Source: Collinsella aerofaciens (GTDB taxonomy: Bacteria > Actinomycetota > Coriobacteriia > Coriobacteriales > Coriobacteriaceae). From it: a DNA stretch of 7,778 nt. A model generated the notes under the pieces. That model had not been told where the DNA came from and ran no database searches. It was given only the letters and a program-made list of their open reading frames with translations. This document shows, one piece after another, positions 5,681 to 7,778 of the stretch (within the stretch, counting starts at the first letter, position 1; every line of letters begins with the position of its first letter). Both the position numbers and the translations under genes were made by a program. The DNA is taken from the NCBI GenBank assembly GCA_905213725.1, contig CAJMJM010000087.1, positions 1 through 7,778 on the forward strand, given 5' to 3'.

Positions 5681-5742
5681 TTGAGCAGGCATTTTATGCA
5701 GTTATACCTATCGAGTCGCAAGGGGTCCTTGCACAAGTCGCC

Positions 5743-7053
5743 TTACTCGTCCAGCGCGGCGAAGGCCTGCTTCAGATCCCAAATGATATCCTCGGCATTC
5801 TCGGTACCGATGGAAAGACGGATCGTGGAGGGCGTGATGTTCTGCTCGGCGAGCTCCTCGGCAGAGAGCTGGGAGTGCGTGGTGGTAGCCGGGTGCACGA
5901 CGAGCGACTTGACGTCGGCCACGTTGGCGAGCAGCGAGAACACCTGCAGATGATCGATGAACTTCCAAGCTGCCTCCTGGCCACCCTTAATCTCAAAGGT
6001 AAAGATCGAGGCACCGCCGTTGGGGAAGTACTTCTGATAGAGCTCGTGATCGGGGTGCTCAGGCAGGCTCGGGTGGTTCACCTTGGCGACGTGGCTGTCA
6101 CCGGTCAGGAACTCAACGACTTTCTTGGTGTTCTCGACATGACGGTCAACGCGCAGCGACAGAGTCTCGGTGCCCTGGAGCAGGACCCAGGCGTTGAACG
6201 GGCTGATGCAGGCGCCCTCGTCACGCAGCAGGATTGCGCGGACATAGGTTGCGAAGGCGGCGGGACCGGCAGCCTCGGCAAACGAAACACCGTGGTAGGA
6301 GGGGTTGGGCTCAGCGATCTGGGCGTACTTTCCGCTCGCCTTCCAATCGAAGTTACCGCCGTCGACGATCACACCGCCCAGCGAGGTACCGTGGCCGCCG
6401 ATGAACTTGGTTGCGGAGTGGACGACGATGTTGGCACCATGCTCCAGCGGACGGAACAGATACGGGGTGCCGAAGGTGTTGTCGACGACAACCGGCAAAC
6501 CGTGCTTCTTGGCGATCTCGGAGATGGCGTCGATGTTGGGGATGTCGGAGTTGGGGTTGCCGAGCGTCTCGAGATAGATGACCGTGGTGTTGTCCTTGAT
6601 GGCACCCTCGACCTCTTCCAGGTTATGGGCATCGACAAACGTGGTCTCGACGCCAAACTGGGAGAGCGTATGCTCCAGCAGGTTGTAGGAGCCACCGTAG
6701 ATGGTCTTCTGAGCCACCACGTGGTCACCAGCCTGGGCCAGAGCCTGCAGGGAATAGGTGATGGCAGCAGCACCGGAGGCGACGGCGAGGCCAGCAACGC
6801 CACCCTCGAGTGCGGCGATACGGTCCTCGAAGACGCCCTGGGTGGAGTTGGTCAGACGGCCATAGATGTTACCGGCGTCGGCAAGACCAAAGCGGTCGGC
6901 GGCGTGCTGGGAATTGCGGAACACATAGCTCGTGGTCTGGTAGATAGGCACGGCACGGGAGTCGGATGCAGGATCGGCGCTCTCCTGGCCAACGTGCAGC
7001 TGCAGGGTATCGAAACCAAAGGTGTGCTCGGGGTTGTTGATGAACTGGCTCAT
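5743..7053 (-). CDS. metY: O-acetylhomoserine sulfhydrylase (aminocarboxypropyltransferase)
   Basis: A 436-residue PLP enzyme of the Cys/Met metabolism family, the usual length for MetY. It makes homocysteine from O-acetylhomoserine and sulfide, the direct sulfhydrylation route to methionine; some members also make cysteine from O-acetylserine. Visible motifs are FDTLQLHVGQ (14-23), VPIYQTTSYVF (35-45), the phosphate-contacting YGRLTNST (64-71), and VVVDNTFGTPYL (188-199) with Asp191 facing the PLP ring nitrogen. The PLP lysine is Lys216 in VVHSATKFIGGHGT, and GVSFAEAAGP (255-264) and the C-terminal PSTIRLSIGTENAEDI are also typical. The start ATG (7051-7053) has AAGGAG six bases upstream. 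It is a single-gene unit with its own promoter (7236-7264) and terminator. A LysR-type regulator is divergent, and its leader carries a cysteine-containing upstream ORF. Codon use is strongly C/G-ending and biased, suggesting high expression. Confidence 0.96.
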   Translation of the reverse strand: MSQFINNPEHTFGFDTLQLHVGQESADPASDSRAVPIYQTTSYVFRNSQHAADRFGLADAGNIYGRLTNSTQGVFEDRIAALEGGVAGLAVASGAAAITYSLQALAQAGDHVVAQKTIYGGSYNLLEHTLSQFGVETTFVDAHNLEEVEGAIKDNTTVIYLETLGNPNSDIPNIDAISEIAKKHGLPVVVDNTFGTPYLFRPLEHGANIVVHSATKFIGGHGTSLGGVIVDGGNFDWKASGKYAQIAEPNPSYHGVSFAEAAGPAAFATYVRAILLRDEGACISPFNAWVLLQGTETLSLRVDRHVENTKKVVEFLTGDSHVAKVNHPSLPEHPDHELYQKYFPNGGASIFTFEIKGGQEAAWKFIDHLQVFSLLANVADVKSLVVHPATTTHSQLSAEELAEQNITPSTIRLSIGTENAEDIIWDLKQAFAALDE

Positions 7054-7079
7054 GATGATCTCCTTGATCGAACAAAAGT

Positions 7080-7141
7080 AAATAAAAAAGAGAAGTAAGT
7101 CGCTGTCTCCTGATCACGCCGACGGGCGCAAACAGGAGCCC
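7080..7141 (-). promoter_or_regulatory. Attenuator-like alternative pairings in the metY leader
   Basis: On the minus strand, segment 2 (GGGCTCCTG, 7141-7133) can pair with the upstream-ORF ribosome site AGGAGGCCC (7180-7172) or with segment 3 CAGGAG (7112-7107); GCGCC/GGCGT inside can extend the second pairing. Segment 3 as AGGAGA (7111-7106) can instead pair with TCTCTT (7093-7088), which is followed by TTTTATTT. This four-segment arrangement resembles a transcription attenuator. The putative terminator stem is short and weak (6 bp, one G-U), so this is a hypothesis. Confidence 0.4.
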
Positions 7142-7167
7142 GGCATTCGTCTTGGTAAGCAATTCAT
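7114..7167 (-). CDS. Putative 17-residue leader peptide upstream of metY
   Basis: An ORF of 17 codons plus TGA, encoding MNCLPRRMPGSCLRPSA, lies within the metY leader about 60 nt from the predicted transcription start. It has the strongest ribosome binding site in the region, AAAGGAGG seven bases before ATG, and ends 60 bases before metY. It contains two cysteine codons (3 and 12) and a second methionine codon (8). Cysteine-bearing upstream ORFs control sulfur genes in some actinobacteria by ribosome stalling; a similar role here is inferred from position, the strong ribosome site and the pairings around it. It could be chance in so short a frame. Confidence 0.55.
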   Translation of the reverse strand: MNCLPRRMPGSCLRPSA

Positions 7168-7235
7168 ATGCGGGCCTCCTTTCGCATCCCGGTTCCGTGG
7201 TTGGCTTAATTACCTACCGCCTTTGTGTGTTTTGA

Positions 7236-7264
7236 ATAGTACGAGCATTGTTTCCCTCGGTCAA
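7236..7264 (-). promoter_or_regulatory. Sigma70-type promoter of metY
   Basis: On the minus strand TTGACC (7264-7259) and TACTAT (7241-7236) are separated by exactly 17 bases, a near-consensus housekeeping promoter. The predicted transcription start is about 7229, giving a leader of about 175 nt before the metY ATG. It is the best promoter in the window. Confidence 0.8.
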
Positions 7265-7284
7265 TCACTTAAAAGCGCTAGCCT

Positions 7285-7305
7285 GTTATCGGTTTTATAG
7301 ATAAC
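7285..7305. promoter_or_regulatory. LysR-type regulator box between metY and the lysR-family gene
   Basis: GTTATC-N9-GATAAC (7285-7305) is a perfect 6-bp dyad containing the LysR-family motif ATC-N9-GAT and its T-N11-A core (T7289, A7301). Its centre at 7295 is about 65 bases upstream of the predicted metY start, the usual place for the LysR recognition site. It is also 20 bases before the regulator's own start codon, fitting autorepression. An adjoining CTATC (7305-7309) may add a further half-site. Confidence 0.65.
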
Positions 7306-7325
7306 TATCGAAAGGACGGGCGCCG

Positions 7326-7778
7326 ATGACCCTCCAGCAGCTTCGCTTTTTGATCGCCGTGGCAGAGTCCGGTTCAATCAACGCCGCAGCTCAGCGCCTC
7401 TATACCGCACAGTCCAATATCTCCAACGCCGTCAAAAGCCTGGAACAGGAACTTCATATCGAAATCTTTACGCGCTCTAGCCGCGGTGTTGCACTCACCA
7501 ACGACGGCACCGAGCTTTTGGGTTATGCACGCCAGGTCGTAGAGCAGGCCGACATGCTCGAGGCCCGCTACGAGGACGGCGGTACACCTCAGGCCCGCCT
7601 TGCCATCTCGGCCCAACACTACGCGTTTTCGGTCGAGGCCTTTGTCAACGTAGTCGAGCGCTGCCGCGACAGCAAGTTCGAGTTCATCATGCGCGAGACC
7701 ACCACATCGCAGATCATTGATGACGTCCGTGCGTTTCGCAGCGATATCGGCATTCTGTATCTGGATGACTTTAACGCC
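7326..7778 (+). CDS. LysR-type transcriptional regulator, N-terminal part, cut by window edge
   Basis: The first 151 codons are present; the frame stays open to the right edge. Residues 1-60 form the LysR winged helix-turn-helix: MTLQQLRFLIAVAESGS, then INAAAQRLYTAQSNISNAVK with the recognition helix, then LEQELHIEIFTRSSRGVALT. The start of the effector-binding domain follows from about residue 90 (ARLAISAQHYAF). LysR regulators bind near a divergent target gene and respond to a small metabolite. The divergent neighbour is metY, with a LysR box placed for activation, so control of methionine/sulfur assimilation is the natural inference; the effector is unknown. The start ATG 7326 has AAAGGA nine bases upstream. 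No strong promoter was found on this strand; TTGTTT (7248) with TAAAAG (7270) is a weak candidate overlapping the metY -35. The family call is firm. Confidence 0.94.
   Translation, partial: MTLQQLRFLIAVAESGSINAAAQRLYTAQSNISNAVKSLEQELHIEIFTRSSRGVALTNDGTELLGYARQVVEQADMLEARYEDGGTPQARLAISAQHYAFSVEAFVNVVERCRDSKFEFIMRETTTSQIIDDVRAFRSDIGILYLDDFNA

Noticed and set aside
5431..5736. 102-codon N-terminal extension of the secreted protein
   Set aside because: The frame is open but crosses the metY terminator at 5642-5680. The signal peptide begins at the ATG at 5430, which has its own GGAGG.
5596..7098. 500-residue open frame on the plus strand across metY
   Set aside because: It is antisense to metY, whose protein is unmistakable. 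The open frame results from strong C/G third-position bias, and the translation (rich in Gly, Val, Leu, Asp) has no recognisable motif. It also runs through the metY terminator.
7054..7229. SAM riboswitch or T-box in the metY leader
   Set aside because: I found no SAM-I, SAM-II or SAM-IV core and no T-box sequence (AGGGTGGNACCGCG type). The roughly 175-nt leader is also short for a T-box.
1..7778. CRISPR array, tRNA, insertion sequence, phage or defence genes
   Set aside because: No spaced direct repeats, cloverleaf, transposase or phage-like product was seen. The only repeat pair is the 76-bp hairpin element, which has no flanking target duplication that I could see.

Overview
The window looks like chromosomal sequence from a GC-rich actinobacterium of the class Coriobacteriia, most likely Collinsella or a close relative. 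This is inferred from base composition, the character of the proteins and a secreted protein type I associate with that group; no rRNA or other marker gene is present to prove it. There is no tRNA, rRNA, CRISPR array, insertion sequence or phage gene. Genes are tightly packed and most lie on the minus strand.

Left part (1-2767, all minus, transcribed right to left): an aldo/keto reductase with a C-terminal iron-sulfur ferredoxin domain, then a Gfo/Idh/MocA NAD(P)-dependent oxidoreductase, then the first 105 codons of an endonuclease IV (nfo) that runs off the left edge. The two gaps between these genes each carry one copy of a 76-bp element. The element folds into a 19-bp hairpin, ends next to the ribosome binding site of the following gene, and has compensatory changes in its stem. 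It is the most unusual structure in the window.

Middle part (2768-4250): after a divergent intergenic region comes a short frameshifted remnant of a cyclase/kynurenine-formamidase-like gene. It is followed by a strong rho-independent terminator and then, only 17 bases later, by a complete ketopantoate reductase gene (panE-like, plus strand). That gene converges on a small two-helix membrane protein gene (minus), with one symmetrical hairpin terminator between them.

Right part (4467-7778): a secreted 258-residue protein with a signal peptide, an alanine/glutamate-rich helix and a C-terminal 3D-like (double-psi beta-barrel) domain, then an O-acetylhomoserine sulfhydrylase (metY), both on the minus strand and each with its own hairpin terminator. 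A LysR-type regulator starts divergently from metY and runs off the right edge. The metY upstream region reads as a complete control region. It has a sigma70-type promoter (TTGACC-17-TACTAT), a LysR box (ATC-N9-GAT) centred about 65 bases upstream of the predicted transcription start, and a leader of about 175 nt. The leader holds a 17-codon cysteine-containing upstream ORF and mutually exclusive base-pairings resembling an attenuator.

Functionally the window is mostly housekeeping and redox metabolism: methionine/sulfur assimilation, pantothenate/CoA synthesis, base-excision repair and uncharacterised oxidoreductases. The parts worth a second look are regulatory: the paired hairpin elements, the metY leader and the LysR box.
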